Below are positions 27,128-37,264 of a DNA stretch of 64,000 bases, piece by piece. The stretch comes from Nocardioides sp. zg-DK7169 (lineage in GTDB: Bacteria; Actinomycetota; Actinomycetes; Propionibacteriales; Nocardioidaceae). The stretch is from contig NZ_JABJRA010000007.1 of the NCBI RefSeq assembly GCF_013155365.1, forward strand, positions 186,001-250,000, in the 5' to 3' direction. The first letter of the stretch is position 1. Each line of letters begins with the position of its first letter. The notes under the pieces are model-generated. The model was not told the origin of the DNA, searched no databases, and was given only the letters and a program-made list of their open reading frames with translations. Position numbers and translations under genes: made by a program.

Positions 27128-27157
27128 GCCTCGGTGGATGGCTTGCACCACCGAGGC
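27128..27157 (-). promoter_or_regulatory. Hairpin abutting the ssb ribosome-binding site
   Basis: On the minus strand GCCTCGGTGG and CCACCGAGGC form a perfect 10-bp stem over the loop TGCAAGCCAT. AAGGAG, the ssb Shine-Dalgarno, begins one base after the stem. A 5' UTR structure of this kind could tune ssb translation. Confidence 0.55.
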
Positions 27158-27249
27158 TCGGGCGCACCGCGGACATCGAGGGTCCGCGACCCACGGCCCT
27201 GGGGACGAGGCGTTCGGCCGCCGGCCTGTGGACGGCCCGCGGCCCCGGG

Positions 27250-28917
27250 TCAGTCCCGACCGAGCGCCGTGAGGACCCCGCGGCGCACGCGCACGCAGGC
27301 CTGCTGCTCGGTCTCGATCGGGCCGACGACGAGCTCGCGGGCGACGCTCGAGACGGCCCCGCGCAGCCGGTCCTCGGCCTCGGCCGCGCGCTTGCGGGCG
27401 GCACCGGCCACCAGGCTGCGGCAGACCAGCCCCAGCAGCACGCCGAGCAGCAGCCCGGCCGCGAGCACCAGCCACGGCACCGGGATGCCGGCGAGGTCCG
27501 GCGCGTCCCCGGTGGCACCGGTCGCGGAGAGGATGCCCCACACCGCGCCGCCGACGGCGCCGAGCAGCAGCAACCACTGCAGCACCCGCACGGCGCCGAC
27601 CCAGCCGGGCAGCCGGCCGGCGCCCAGGTCGGTGGCGGCGAGCGCGGCGTCGAGACGGTCCGCGAGCACCGGGATGTTGGCGACCGGCTGACGGCGTACG
27701 GCGCCGGCCCAGGCGTGCGACATGCCCTCGGAGGCGACGTCGACCAGGGCGCGGACCTCGGTGTCGACGCGGGTGCGCTGCACCGGCGCGGTCGCGGGCT
27801 GGCCGGGCTGCTCGCCGCTGAGCGCGGGGCCGGCCTCTCCCAGGTCGAGGCCGAGCTTCTTGAGCGGATCGGGGCGCAGCAGGCTGACCCAGGACACGAC
27901 CGGCCAGCCGGTCGCCCGGGCGGCGCGCAGCCGGGTGGAGCGCTCGACGGCGTCCACGACCGTGGGCACGCCCGCGGCCTCGACCAGGGCGTCCTCGAAG
28001 GCCGCGACCCGGGCCGGCGGCAGCGCCGTGGGCTCGGTCGTGCCACTGGCCGCCTCGAGGCGCTGGGCCATCGCGGCGACGTCGGCCTCGATGCGGGCGC
28101 GGGTGGCCTGCTTGCCCTCGACGCGGCGGCGGATCTCGGCGCGCAGCTCGTCGATGCCGATGCCCTGGCGGGCGCTGACCGGCACGACCGGGACCCGCTG
28201 GAGGCCGTCGTCGTCGAGCAGGCGGCGCACGTCGGCGACCAGGGACTCGCGTCGCTCCTCGGGCACGGAGTCGATGTGGTTCAAGACGACGAGCATGACC
28301 TCGTCGTGGGTGCGCAGCGGCTCGAGGTAGCGGTCGTGGATCGCCGCGTCGGCGTACTTCTGCGGGTCCAGGACCCACACCAGCAGGTCGGCGTGCGAGA
28401 CCAGCCGGTCCACCTCGAGGTGGTGGCTGACCTCGGTGGAGTCGTGGTCGGGCAGGTCGAGCAGCACGACCCCGTCGAGGCTGTGGTCCTCGCGGCGGGT
28501 GTCGAGCATGGAGTCGCGGGTGGTCTGGTGCCGCTCGGGGATGCCGAGCCAGGCCAGCAGCTCGCGCGCGCCGTCGCTGCCCCACACGCAGGCGGTGGCC
28601 CAGGAGGTGGTCGGGCGCCGGACGCCGACGGCGGAGAGCTCCAGGCCGGTCAGCGCGTTGAACGTCGAGGACTTGCCGGACCCGGTCGCCCCCGCGATCG
28701 CGACGACGGTGTGGTCCGCCGAGAGCCGGGTGCGCTCGACGGCGTGGTCGACCGCGGCGTGCGCCTCGGCCACCAGCGTCGGGTCGAGGCGACCCTCGGC
28801 GGCGGTGGCGGCGGACTCGAGGCCGGCGATCCTGGCAGCGGTGCCCGAGCCGGTCGCGAGTGCTGCGGCGACCCGCTCCTCAGCCCGGTCCTGGGGCTCG
28901 TCCAACGACGACGTCAT
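27250..28917 (-). CDS. Large membrane GTPase (YfjP/dynamin-like), second of a pair
   Basis: 555 residues from ATG at 28917. G1 is GATGSGKS (76-83), G3 is in LLDLPDHDST and G4 is LNHID. Two adjacent transmembrane helices lie at about 435-455 and 472-495 (WLVLAAGLLLGVLLGLVC), followed by a soluble tail. This layout is that of bacterial YfjP/IniA-like GTPases related to dynamins. A GGAG site lies just before the ATG; a TTG three codons earlier is less likely. The partner GTPase and a PrsW-type protease precede it on the same strand, 104 bp upstream. Confidence 0.85.
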   Translation of the reverse strand: MTSSLDEPQDRAEERVAAALATGSGTAARIAGLESAATAAEGRLDPTLVAEAHAAVDHAVERTRLSADHTVVAIAGATGSGKSSTFNALTGLELSAVGVRRPTTSWATACVWGSDGARELLAWLGIPERHQTTRDSMLDTRREDHSLDGVVLLDLPDHDSTEVSHHLEVDRLVSHADLLVWVLDPQKYADAAIHDRYLEPLRTHDEVMLVVLNHIDSVPEERRESLVADVRRLLDDDGLQRVPVVPVSARQGIGIDELRAEIRRRVEGKQATRARIEADVAAMAQRLEAASGTTEPTALPPARVAAFEDALVEAAGVPTVVDAVERSTRLRAARATGWPVVSWVSLLRPDPLKKLGLDLGEAGPALSGEQPGQPATAPVQRTRVDTEVRALVDVASEGMSHAWAGAVRRQPVANIPVLADRLDAALAATDLGAGRLPGWVGAVRVLQWLLLLGAVGGAVWGILSATGATGDAPDLAGIPVPWLVLAAGLLLGVLLGLVCRSLVAGAARKRAAEAEDRLRGAVSSVARELVVGPIETEQQACVRVRRGVLTALGRD

Positions 28918-29021
28918 CTTCTCCAACTCTGTCCTGCTGCTCGGGCGGGGCCCGGGGTGGAAGGACCGGCGTACGCACGGTCCCGGTGAAAGCCTAGGGG
29001 TTGACCAGGCGCGTCAACGGG

Positions 29022-30761
29022 TCAGTCCCCGGCGTCCGTGCCACGCGTGGCGGGGCCGAAGCGGACGTCGTCCACGCGCCGCGTGGCCTGGCGCAGCTGC
29101 TCGGCCGCGTCGGGGTCCACGCCGAGGGAGTCGAGGTGCTCCTGCCAGCGCAGTGCCTCGGCCTCCAGCAGCGCCCGCAGGCGCGGGGCCAGCGCCTCTC
29201 GCGAGCGGCGCTCGAGCTCCTCGACGGCGGGGGCGCCGAAGACCGCCTCCAGCAACCGGCGACCCAGGGTCGCGGACTCGGTGGAGCCGTTGTCCAGGCT
29301 GAGCACCATCAGGGCGACCGAGAGCCCCTGCACGCCGTAGACCAGGAACCGGGCGGAGGTGCGCTTGTCGGCGCCCTCGGCGCGGATCAGCTCGGTGACC
29401 TCCGCCTGCCAGTCGCGTACGGCGCGCTCGCACGCGCGCCGCAGCTCGGTCGACGGGCGCGCGAGTCGGGCGCCGTCCTCGCCGGCGAGCAGCCCCTCCC
29501 CCGCCGGGTGCGCGGCCCAGGCCTGCGCGGCCCGGCCGGCGGCGAGCTCGGCGTGGGCCAGCACGAGGCTCTCCAGCGCGGACTCGACGGCGACGGTGAC
29601 CCGCTCGGCCTGCTGGGGCTTGCCCTTGACCGCCGAGACCAGCCGCTCGCGCAGCCAGCCGACCTTGTCCTCCAGGGTGCGCAGCAGCTCACCGGTGCCG
29701 ACGAACTCCTCCCAGCGCGCGAGCAGGTCGCCGCGCAGCAGCGTCCCGTCGCCGGCGGCGGTGACGAGCTCGTCGGCGGAGGCGTCGAACGCCGCGGCCG
29801 CGCCCTCGCGCAGCTCCGCGACGGCGGCGACCTGCCGGTCGACCGCGTCGGCCACGGGGTGCAGCTGGCGGGTCAGCGCCCGCACGGTCCCCTCCATCGT
29901 CTGGCGCACCACGCCGCCGCGGGCGTCCGCGTCGCGGGCGAGGGAGTCCAGCCAGCCGCGGATGTCGGCGACGTCGGCGGCCGGCAGCAGCCCCTCGTCG
30001 CTGACCTCGCCCTCGTGGACGACGAACAGCGGGGAGTCCTTGAGGCCGCGGGAGGCGAGCATCCGGGCCAGGTGGGTCGAGACGGTGGGCACCGCGTCGG
30101 GGGCGGTGCGGTCGAGCACGATGGCGACGGCGATCGAGCGCGCGGCCGCCTGCTTGAGGTGCTCCCACGGCACCTGGTCGGCGTAGCGCGCCGCGGAGGT
30201 GACGAAGAGCCACATGTCCGCGGCGGCGAGCAGCTGGGCGGCCAGCGCGCGGTTGGTCTTCTCCACCGAGTCCACGTCGGGGGCGTCGATGATCGCGATG
30301 CCCGCGGGCACGCTGTCGTCGGCGACCAGCTGGAGCGCCCCGTGGTCGTTGGTGGGCGCGTCGACCCGGCGCAGGTCGGGCAGCAGCCGGTCCTGTCCGA
30401 ACCACTCCGCGTCGTCGGGGTGGTGGACCAGCACCGCCGAGCGGGTGGTCGGGCGCAGCACGCCGGGCTCGGTGACCCGGCGCCCGACCAGGGAGTTGAC
30501 CAGCGTCGACTTGCCGGCGCCGGTCGAGCCGCCCACGACGACGAGCATCGGCGCCTCGAGCGTCGTCATCCGGGGGATGACGTAGTCCTCGAGCTGGTCG
30601 ACCAGCTCGCGCCGGACGCCGCGTGGACCCTCGACGCCGTCGAGGTCCAGGGGCAGGACGGCCGCCTGGAGCGCACCGCGCAGCCGCACGAGCGCGGTCA
30701 CCATGCGGACGCCCTCGGAGGAGCTCTCGTCGAGCCAGAGGGAGGGCGAGGAGGGGGTCAT
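29022..30761 (-). CDS. Large dynamin-like GTPase, first of a pair
   Basis: 579 residues. G1 is GSTGAGKS (78-85), G3 is IIDAPDVDS, and a later VLDRTAPD holds the place of G4 in a non-canonical form. Long helical segments fill the second half; one hydrophobic helix (about 480-498, VYGVQGLSVALMVLSLD) may touch the membrane. Its ATG at 30761 overlaps the stop of the prsW-type gene by 4 bp (ATGA), so translation is coupled. It forms a pair with the next GTPase; paired bacterial dynamin-like proteins act together in membrane remodelling or repair, which is the likely role. Confidence 0.85.
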   Translation of the reverse strand: MTPSSPSLWLDESSSEGVRMVTALVRLRGALQAAVLPLDLDGVEGPRGVRRELVDQLEDYVIPRMTTLEAPMLVVVGGSTGAGKSTLVNSLVGRRVTEPGVLRPTTRSAVLVHHPDDAEWFGQDRLLPDLRRVDAPTNDHGALQLVADDSVPAGIAIIDAPDVDSVEKTNRALAAQLLAAADMWLFVTSAARYADQVPWEHLKQAAARSIAVAIVLDRTAPDAVPTVSTHLARMLASRGLKDSPLFVVHEGEVSDEGLLPAADVADIRGWLDSLARDADARGGVVRQTMEGTVRALTRQLHPVADAVDRQVAAVAELREGAAAAFDASADELVTAAGDGTLLRGDLLARWEEFVGTGELLRTLEDKVGWLRERLVSAVKGKPQQAERVTVAVESALESLVLAHAELAAGRAAQAWAAHPAGEGLLAGEDGARLARPSTELRRACERAVRDWQAEVTELIRAEGADKRTSARFLVYGVQGLSVALMVLSLDNGSTESATLGRRLLEAVFGAPAVEELERRSREALAPRLRALLEAEALRWQEHLDSLGVDPDAAEQLRQATRRVDDVRFGPATRGTDAGD

Positions 30762-31879
30762 CGGGTCGGTACCACCTGTCCGGGAAAGGCGATGAACGGG
30801 CGCACGGCGCCGATTCTCGCAACGTAGTGCTGACCTCGCGCGGCGAAGTCCGGCGGCGGTGTGCCGCGCAGGTAACGGTGGTGCAGGAAGCCGAGCTCGA
30901 TCGCGGCCTGCTGGTAGTCGCGCATCGCCTGCTCGGCGCGGGCCCCGCCGTGCGCACGGGCGTACGCGCGGGCCCGGCGGCGGGCGCCGAGGTCGACGAC
31001 CCAGCCGATGTCCGTGGCCGGGATCAGGCCGCGCCGCGCGGCGTCGCCCAGCGAGGCCGCGAGCATCCGGCGCTCGGAGCTGCGTGCCCAGATCGCCAGG
31101 GCGCCGAGGCCGAGCAGCGCCGGGACGCCGAGGACGACGTACACCAGCGCGAAGGAGCCGATCCCGAAGACCGTGGAGGCGTTCCACAGACCGTGGGCCA
31201 GCACCGCGAGCACGTAGCCGGCCACCGGGGCCGCCACCCGCAGGGCCCCGCTGCGGGCGCCGACGGCGATGCCCACCCCGATCCCGACGAACGTCGTGAA
31301 CAGGGGGTGGGCGAACGGGCTGAACAGGCAGCGCACGACGAAGGTGGCGGTGAGCGCCTCGGTGCCGCCGGGGCCGAGCCCGTCGGTGCCGTTGTACGCC
31401 GCGGCGAGGTAGAGGATGTTCTCGGTGAAGGCGAAGCCGATGCCGACCATGCCGGCGTAGACGATGCCGTCGAGGATGCCGTCGAGCTCCGCGCGGCGCC
31501 ACCACAGCAGCAGCACCAGGAAGAGCCCCTTGCAGGCCTCCTCGGTCACCGGCGCCAGGACGGCGAGGCTCTCGGCCTCGCTGAAGCCGACGACCAGGCC
31601 ACCGACGCCGGAGAGCAGGATCGCCGCGGCGGTGGCGACGAAGCCGCCCCACAGCAGCGCGGCGACCAGGAGCCCGCGCGGCTCCGGCTCGTAGCGGTCC
31701 AGCCACAGGTAGCACATCACCAGCGGCACGACCGGAAGGGCCGCGAGGACCGTCGCCACGGCCAGCGTGCCGGGCGCACCCGACAGCGCGATGAGCAGGA
31801 GGATCGCGAGCGCGCCGACGGCCACGAGCACGGCCACGACGACCGTGAAGGCGACGCTGTCTCGACGGGCTCCCTGCAC
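30758..31879 (-). CDS. PrsW-family intramembrane metalloprotease
   Basis: 373 residues with about eight transmembrane helices in the first 290 residues. The family motifs are in order: VTEEACKGLFL (EExxK), GFAFTENILY (FxxxE), SPFAHPLFT and LAHGLWNAS. A cytoplasmic C-terminal tail of about 100 residues has an extra helical region. PrsW enzymes cut single-pass anti-sigma factors in the membrane; the target here is unknown. The start is GTG at 31879 with TAGGCT 6 nt upstream. It is the first gene of a three-gene operon with the two GTPases and diverges from aminopeptidase P. Confidence 0.85.
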   Translation of the reverse strand: MQGARRDSVAFTVVVAVLVAVGALAILLLIALSGAPGTLAVATVLAALPVVPLVMCYLWLDRYEPEPRGLLVAALLWGGFVATAAAILLSGVGGLVVGFSEAESLAVLAPVTEEACKGLFLVLLLWWRRAELDGILDGIVYAGMVGIGFAFTENILYLAAAYNGTDGLGPGGTEALTATFVVRCLFSPFAHPLFTTFVGIGVGIAVGARSGALRVAAPVAGYVLAVLAHGLWNASTVFGIGSFALVYVVLGVPALLGLGALAIWARSSERRMLAASLGDAARRGLIPATDIGWVVDLGARRRARAYARAHGGARAEQAMRDYQQAAIELGFLHHRYLRGTPPPDFAARGQHYVARIGAVRPFIAFPGQVVPTR

Positions 31880-31925
31880 GGGCGCAGCCTATCGGCCAAC
31901 CGCCGGAGAGCGCCGGTCGCGGGCG

Positions 31926-31931
31926 TACAGT
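31926..31931 (+). promoter_or_regulatory. -10 box for leaderless aminopeptidase P transcript
   Basis: TACAGT precedes the GTG at 31939 by exactly 7 nt; no Shine-Dalgarno. Confidence 0.5.
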
Positions 31932-31938
31932 CGATGTC

Positions 31939-33363
<1,425 letters not shown>

Positions 33364-33388
33364 CCGGGTCCCGCCTGACCAGGTCGTC

Positions 33389-33408
33389 GGTCGAGCCTGT
33401 CGAGATCC
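33389..33408. repeat. Dispersed palindromic element, copy 1
   Basis: GGTCGAGCCTGTCGAGATCC forms a small imperfect stem (GGTCGAG/GTCGAGA type). A closely related copy is at 58774-58791. Both are intergenic, as REP-like elements tend to be. Confidence 0.45.
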
Positions 33409-33427
33409 GGCGGAAAAGTCCTTGTCA

Positions 33428-33443
33428 TCGAACGTACGTTCGA
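33428..33443. promoter_or_regulatory. LexA binding site (SOS box)
   Basis: TCGAACGTACGTTCGA is a perfect 16-bp palindrome and matches the actinobacterial LexA consensus TCGAAC-N4-GTTCGA. It ends 1 nt before the -10 box TAGAAT (33445-33450) and 12 nt before the ATG at 33456, so bound LexA would block the promoter. Confidence 0.85.
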
Positions 33444-33455
33444 GTAGAATGAGGC

Positions 33456-34748
33456 ATGGCCGACCACGAGCTCCCCGACTGCGACACCCCAGCCGCCGTG
33501 CTGGCGTTCGCGCAGGAGCAGCGGGCAGCCGTCCAGCGGGGCGAGGTACTGATCCTCCAGGCCGCTCTGGCGTGGGCGGCGATGCACCCGGAGGAGACGG
33601 TCGCCGACGCAACGCCGACGACCGGACTGGTGTTCGGTGAGCTCGCCGTGCCGCTGGCCGGCGAGGGCACGCCGCTGGTCGCGGAGTTCGCGCCGATGGA
33701 GCTCGGCGCAGCTCTCGGCATGTCCACCGACGGCGCCCGAGGCCTCGTCGGTGACGCCCTCGAGTTGGCCCACCGGCTGCCGCGGATCTGGAAGCGCGTC
33801 CGCGCCGGCGAGGTCCCCGCTTGGAAGGCCCGCCGCATCGCGCAGCTCACCACCACGCTGCCGCTGGCCGGCGCCGAGTTCGTGGACCGCCAGCTCGCAG
33901 GCGTCGTCGGGAAGGTCGGCTGGGCGGCGATCGGGCGGCTGGTCGAACACGCCCGGGGCACCTTCGACCCCGAGGGTGCGGAGAAGGATCGCCGCGAGGC
34001 CGCCGACGGCCGGCGGTTCGACGTCCACACCGACAAGGCCATCCACGCCGGCGTCGTGCACGTCGAGGGTGTCCTCGACCTCGCCGACGCCCTTGACCTC
34101 GACACCGCGATCTCCCACGGCGCCGAGGAGCTCTCCGCTCTTGGATCGACCGAGTCCCTTGACGTACGCCGCTCAATGGCCGCCGGTGAGCTCGCCCGGC
34201 GCCAGCTCGCCTTCGAACTCCGCACCGAGGCCGGCGAGGGCGCCGCGTCGGTGGTCAAGCCCCGCCAGGTCGTCATCCACGTCCACCTCTCCGACGCCGC
34301 CGTCGGCACCGTCGAGGAGTCGCGCTCAAGCGTGTCGGTCGAGCAGGTCCGCGAGTGGTGCACCAACCCCGACACCCAGGTCACCATCAAGCCGGTCATC
34401 GACCTCGGCGAGCACCACCACACCGACGCCTACGCGATCCCCGACCGGCTGGCCGAGCAGACCCGTCTGGCCCAGTCGACGTGCGCCTTCCCGTGGTGCG
34501 AGCGTCCCGCTCGCCGCTGCGACCTCGACCACGTCGTCCCGCACGGCGGCGGATCGACCGGCGGCCCCACGTGCAGCTGCAACCTCGCACCCTTGTGCCG
34601 GCGACATCACCGGGCCAAGACCCACACAAGCTGGACCTACGACAAGACCGACGCAGCGACGTACCTCTGGCGATCGCCCCACGGGCTGCACCTGCTGAAG
34701 GACCAGGGCACCACCCGGCTGGTCACCGCGCACCCACCCGACGACTGA
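33456..34748 (+). CDS. DUF222/HNH endonuclease protein (13E12 family), SOS-controlled
   Basis: 430 residues. The N-terminal two-thirds (about 1-320) is a DUF222 domain (ALGMSTDGARGLVGDALELA, IWKRVRAGEVPAWKARRIAQ). The C-terminus is an HNH nuclease module with zinc Cys pairs and HNH core: CAFPWC, RRCDLDHVVPHGGG and NLAPLCRRHHRAKTH. In mycobacteria such proteins form the 13E12 repeat family, partly in mobile regions and partly DNA-damage induced. The LexA box directly upstream shows SOS control here. A GC-rich hairpin follows the stop. Its DNA target is unknown. Confidence 0.9.
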   Translation: MADHELPDCDTPAAVLAFAQEQRAAVQRGEVLILQAALAWAAMHPEETVADATPTTGLVFGELAVPLAGEGTPLVAEFAPMELGAALGMSTDGARGLVGDALELAHRLPRIWKRVRAGEVPAWKARRIAQLTTTLPLAGAEFVDRQLAGVVGKVGWAAIGRLVEHARGTFDPEGAEKDRREAADGRRFDVHTDKAIHAGVVHVEGVLDLADALDLDTAISHGAEELSALGSTESLDVRRSMAAGELARRQLAFELRTEAGEGAASVVKPRQVVIHVHLSDAAVGTVEESRSSVSVEQVREWCTNPDTQVTIKPVIDLGEHHHTDAYAIPDRLAEQTRLAQSTCAFPWCERPARRCDLDHVVPHGGGSTGGPTCSCNLAPLCRRHHRAKTHTSWTYDKTDAATYLWRSPHGLHLLKDQGTTRLVTAHPPDD

Positions 34749-34790
34749 GCACCGATCGAGCCCCGCCCGTTCGCCGAGCCCGGCGAGACC

Positions 34791-34813
34791 GGCCCCCGCC
34801 ACCGGCGGGGGCC
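34791..34813. terminator. Terminator between HNH gene and GH2 gene
   Basis: GGCCCCCGCC and its complement form a 10-bp stem over ACC, 42 bp after the HNH gene stop and 75 bp after the convergent GH2 stop. Confidence 0.7.
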
Positions 34814-34887
34814 ACCGGCATGCCCGGCCTGGGGGAACGAGCCCGTTGTCCTGCCAGGTGGCACCGCCACCCGGCCGGCGGGGGCGG

Positions 34888-36729
34888 CTACGGTCGCGCC
34901 GCGGCCGCAGCAGCGCGGAGCCGGTCGAGCACCGCACGCACCCGCTCGGCCGGCAGCTTGGTCACCTCGCGGTCGTAGGTCGTCAGCCCGTTGAGCTCGT
35001 CCTCGACGTCGCTGACCTGGGTGTAGACGATCGCGGCCAGCCCCTGGCGGACGGCCGGGAGCAGCTGCTCGTCGTGCAGCCGCTCGAAGGCCGCGAGCAG
35101 GTCGTCGGGGGTGCGCATCTTGCGGTAGCCGAAGCTTCCCTCGCCCCAGACGTGGCCGGGGACCGGGAGCGCGTACCCGCCGTACTCGGTGAGCGCCAGC
35201 ACCCGCGGCTCGCGGCCCCGGCGCACCGAGCGCGGGGTGCGGAAGCGACGGAAGTAGACGTGCAGGCTGCGCAGGTCCCCGGCGCCCTGGTCGTGCCAGC
35301 CGCTGGCGTGGTCGACGACCCGCGTCGGGTCGAGCGCGCGGACCTCGGCGGCGACCCGGACGGCGTCGAACTGGCCCCAGCCCTCGTTGAACGGCACCCA
35401 GGCCACGATCGAGGGGACGCTGCGCAGGTGCTCGACCATCGCCCGCAGCTCCGCCTCGAACCCGGCCCGCCCGGCCGCGTCGCCGCGTGAGAACCGCTCG
35501 TGGGCGCGCTCGCCGGTGTCGCGGAAGTGCACGAACGGCGCCACGGCCGGGGCCGTGACGACGTGGCTGCGGTAGGAGCCTCCCCCGTTGACCGCGTCCT
35601 GCCACACCAGCATGCCGATCCGGTCGCAGTGGGCGTACCAGCGCATCGGCTCGATCTTGATGTGCTTGCGCAGCACCGTGAACCCGAGCCGCTTCATCTC
35701 GGTGATGTCGTGGAGCATCGCCGCGTCCGAGGGCGGCGTGCACAGCCCGTCGGGCCAGTAGCCCTGGTCCAGCACGCCCGCGTGGAAGTACGGCGCGCCG
35801 TTGAGCAGCAGCCGCGGCCGGCCGTCGGGACCGGGCCCGACCCCCACCGAGCGCATCCCGGCGTAGGAGGACACCTCGTCGGCGTCCGGGCCGGCGCCGA
35901 GGCGCACGCGCACGTCGTACAGGTGCGGGTCCTCCGGACTCCACAGCCGTACGCCGGGCACCGGCAGCGTCAGGGTCTCGCCGGCCCGCCCCGTGCCGCG
36001 CGCCACCCGCTCGCCGTCGTCGAGCAGGTCGACCTCGACCGGTGCCCGCGGTGTCGGCCCGGCGCCGTGCACCGTGACCGCGAGCCGGGCGCCGGCCGGG
36101 TCCAGGTGCGGCACCAGGTCCAGGCGCGCGACGTGGTCGGCGGGCACGGTCTCGAGCCAGACGGTCTGCCAGATGCCGGAGAACGGGGTGTACCAGATCC
36201 CGCCGCGACGGGTCCGCTGCTTGCCCCGCGTCAGCGGCACCGCCTCGGTGCGATCGCGCACCGCGACCAGCACCCGCAGCGAGCCGTCCTCGCCCACCGC
36301 GTCGGTGACGTCGCAGCTGAACGGCAGGTAGCCGCCGACGTGGGCGCCCACCTCGACCGGCCCGGCGCCCGGCGCTCCGGCGAGCACCCGGCACTCCTGG
36401 TCGACCGCACCGAGGTGGAGCAGCACCCGCTCCCCCGCCCCCGGGCGCAGCGGCTCCGGGACGCTGACCACGCGCTCGTACCAGAGCGTCTCCTCGAGCC
36501 TCGGGCCCCGGCGCGCCCCGGAGAGCGGCGCCTCGGGCGAGAACGGCACCACGATCTCGCCGTCCCACGCCTCCGGGACCGGCCCCGCGAGCGGGGTCGG
36601 CACGATCGCGTGCGACCAGCGGCCGTTGAGGTTGTGCCAGCGCGGGCGCACCAGCTGGGGGCGCGGATGCTCGGGCAACGGGTGCTCGCGGTCGAGCTCG
36701 CGGCCCCACCTGGTCAGCAGCGGGCTCAC
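34888..36729 (-). CDS. Glycoside hydrolase family 2 protein (beta-galactosidase/glucuronidase-like)
   Basis: 613 residues. An N-terminal sugar-binding jelly-roll (about 25-195) contains GGIWYTPFSGIWQTVWLE, an Ig-like domain follows (about 200-300), then a TIM barrel with acid/base Glu449 in PFNEGWGQFD and nucleophile Glu515 in LTEYGGYA. It is cytoplasmic (no signal). It should release a terminal beta-linked sugar from an imported glycoside. The GTG at 36729 has AGGAGGTGG upstream and overlaps the stop of the broken MFS gene by 4 bp, so it was probably co-translated with a transporter. Confidence 0.88.
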   Translation of the reverse strand: MSPLLTRWGRELDREHPLPEHPRPQLVRPRWHNLNGRWSHAIVPTPLAGPVPEAWDGEIVVPFSPEAPLSGARRGPRLEETLWYERVVSVPEPLRPGAGERVLLHLGAVDQECRVLAGAPGAGPVEVGAHVGGYLPFSCDVTDAVGEDGSLRVLVAVRDRTEAVPLTRGKQRTRRGGIWYTPFSGIWQTVWLETVPADHVARLDLVPHLDPAGARLAVTVHGAGPTPRAPVEVDLLDDGERVARGTGRAGETLTLPVPGVRLWSPEDPHLYDVRVRLGAGPDADEVSSYAGMRSVGVGPGPDGRPRLLLNGAPYFHAGVLDQGYWPDGLCTPPSDAAMLHDITEMKRLGFTVLRKHIKIEPMRWYAHCDRIGMLVWQDAVNGGGSYRSHVVTAPAVAPFVHFRDTGERAHERFSRGDAAGRAGFEAELRAMVEHLRSVPSIVAWVPFNEGWGQFDAVRVAAEVRALDPTRVVDHASGWHDQGAGDLRSLHVYFRRFRTPRSVRRGREPRVLALTEYGGYALPVPGHVWGEGSFGYRKMRTPDDLLAAFERLHDEQLLPAVRQGLAAIVYTQVSDVEDELNGLTTYDREVTKLPAERVRAVLDRLRAAAAAARP

Positions 36730-37185
36730 GCGCCCACCTCCTCGTCGGTGCTCGTCGTCGGGTTCGGGTTCGTGGTGCTGGTGCTCTCCCACCCCGGTGC
36801 CCGGAACCCGGGCCGAGCGCCGCACCGCGAGGTGCAGCGGCACCATCGGCACCAGCACCGCGAAGACCATCCGCAGGCCCTGCACCTGCCCGGCCCGGTC
36901 CGCCGGCGTGCGGTCGCGCCGACCAACAGCGTCGCGAGGGTCGCGGTGACCGCGCTGGCCGCCACCAGGACCGCGATCACCGTCGGGTCGTCGGTGATCG
37001 TCTCGTGCACGAAGACGTTGAGGTACATTCTCGACCGTCCACGCGAGCTGCCCGGCCAGGCCGAGCACGACGACGAGGGTCCAGCGGCGTGCGGTCGCGA
37101 GCGGACCCTAGGTGACGCAGGCCCCGCGACGGGGCCAGGCCGACGGGCGTCGGCTGCGGACAGCGGACCCGCCGGCGTGATCCAT
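36726..37185 (-). pseudogene. Remnant of an MFS (GPH-type) sugar transporter
   Basis: The frame from ATG 37185 meets a TAG at 37108-37110. The same frame then reads WTLVVVLGLAGQLAWTVEN, the typical start of GPH-type sugar transporters, but after GAG AA the reading shifts: the expected next residues MYLNVFVHETITDDPTVIAV appear only in another frame from 37028. A second hydrophobic helix follows (VLVAASAVTATLATLLVGA), then a third (GLRMVFAVLVPMVPLHLAV) in the first frame again. Most of the usual 450 residues are missing, so there is a stop, at least two frame changes and a large internal deletion. The end still overlaps the GH2 start by 4 bp. Confidence 0.75.
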
Positions 37186-37213
37186 GTCCTACGATCCTAT
37201 ATGACATACGATC
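37184..37213. promoter_or_regulatory. Candidate operator with two direct repeats, between MFS/GH2 and ABC operons
   Basis: ATGTCCTACGATC (37184-37196) and ATGACATACGATC (37201-37213) match at 11 of 13 positions with a 17-bp period, in an AT-rich patch between divergent units. A GntR- or LacI-type regulator is plausible; no regulator gene is adjacent. Confidence 0.5.
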
Positions 37214-37264
37214 ACGTTCCACTCTCCGGAACGCGTTCACAGGACCGTCGAGGGGACCCCCCAC

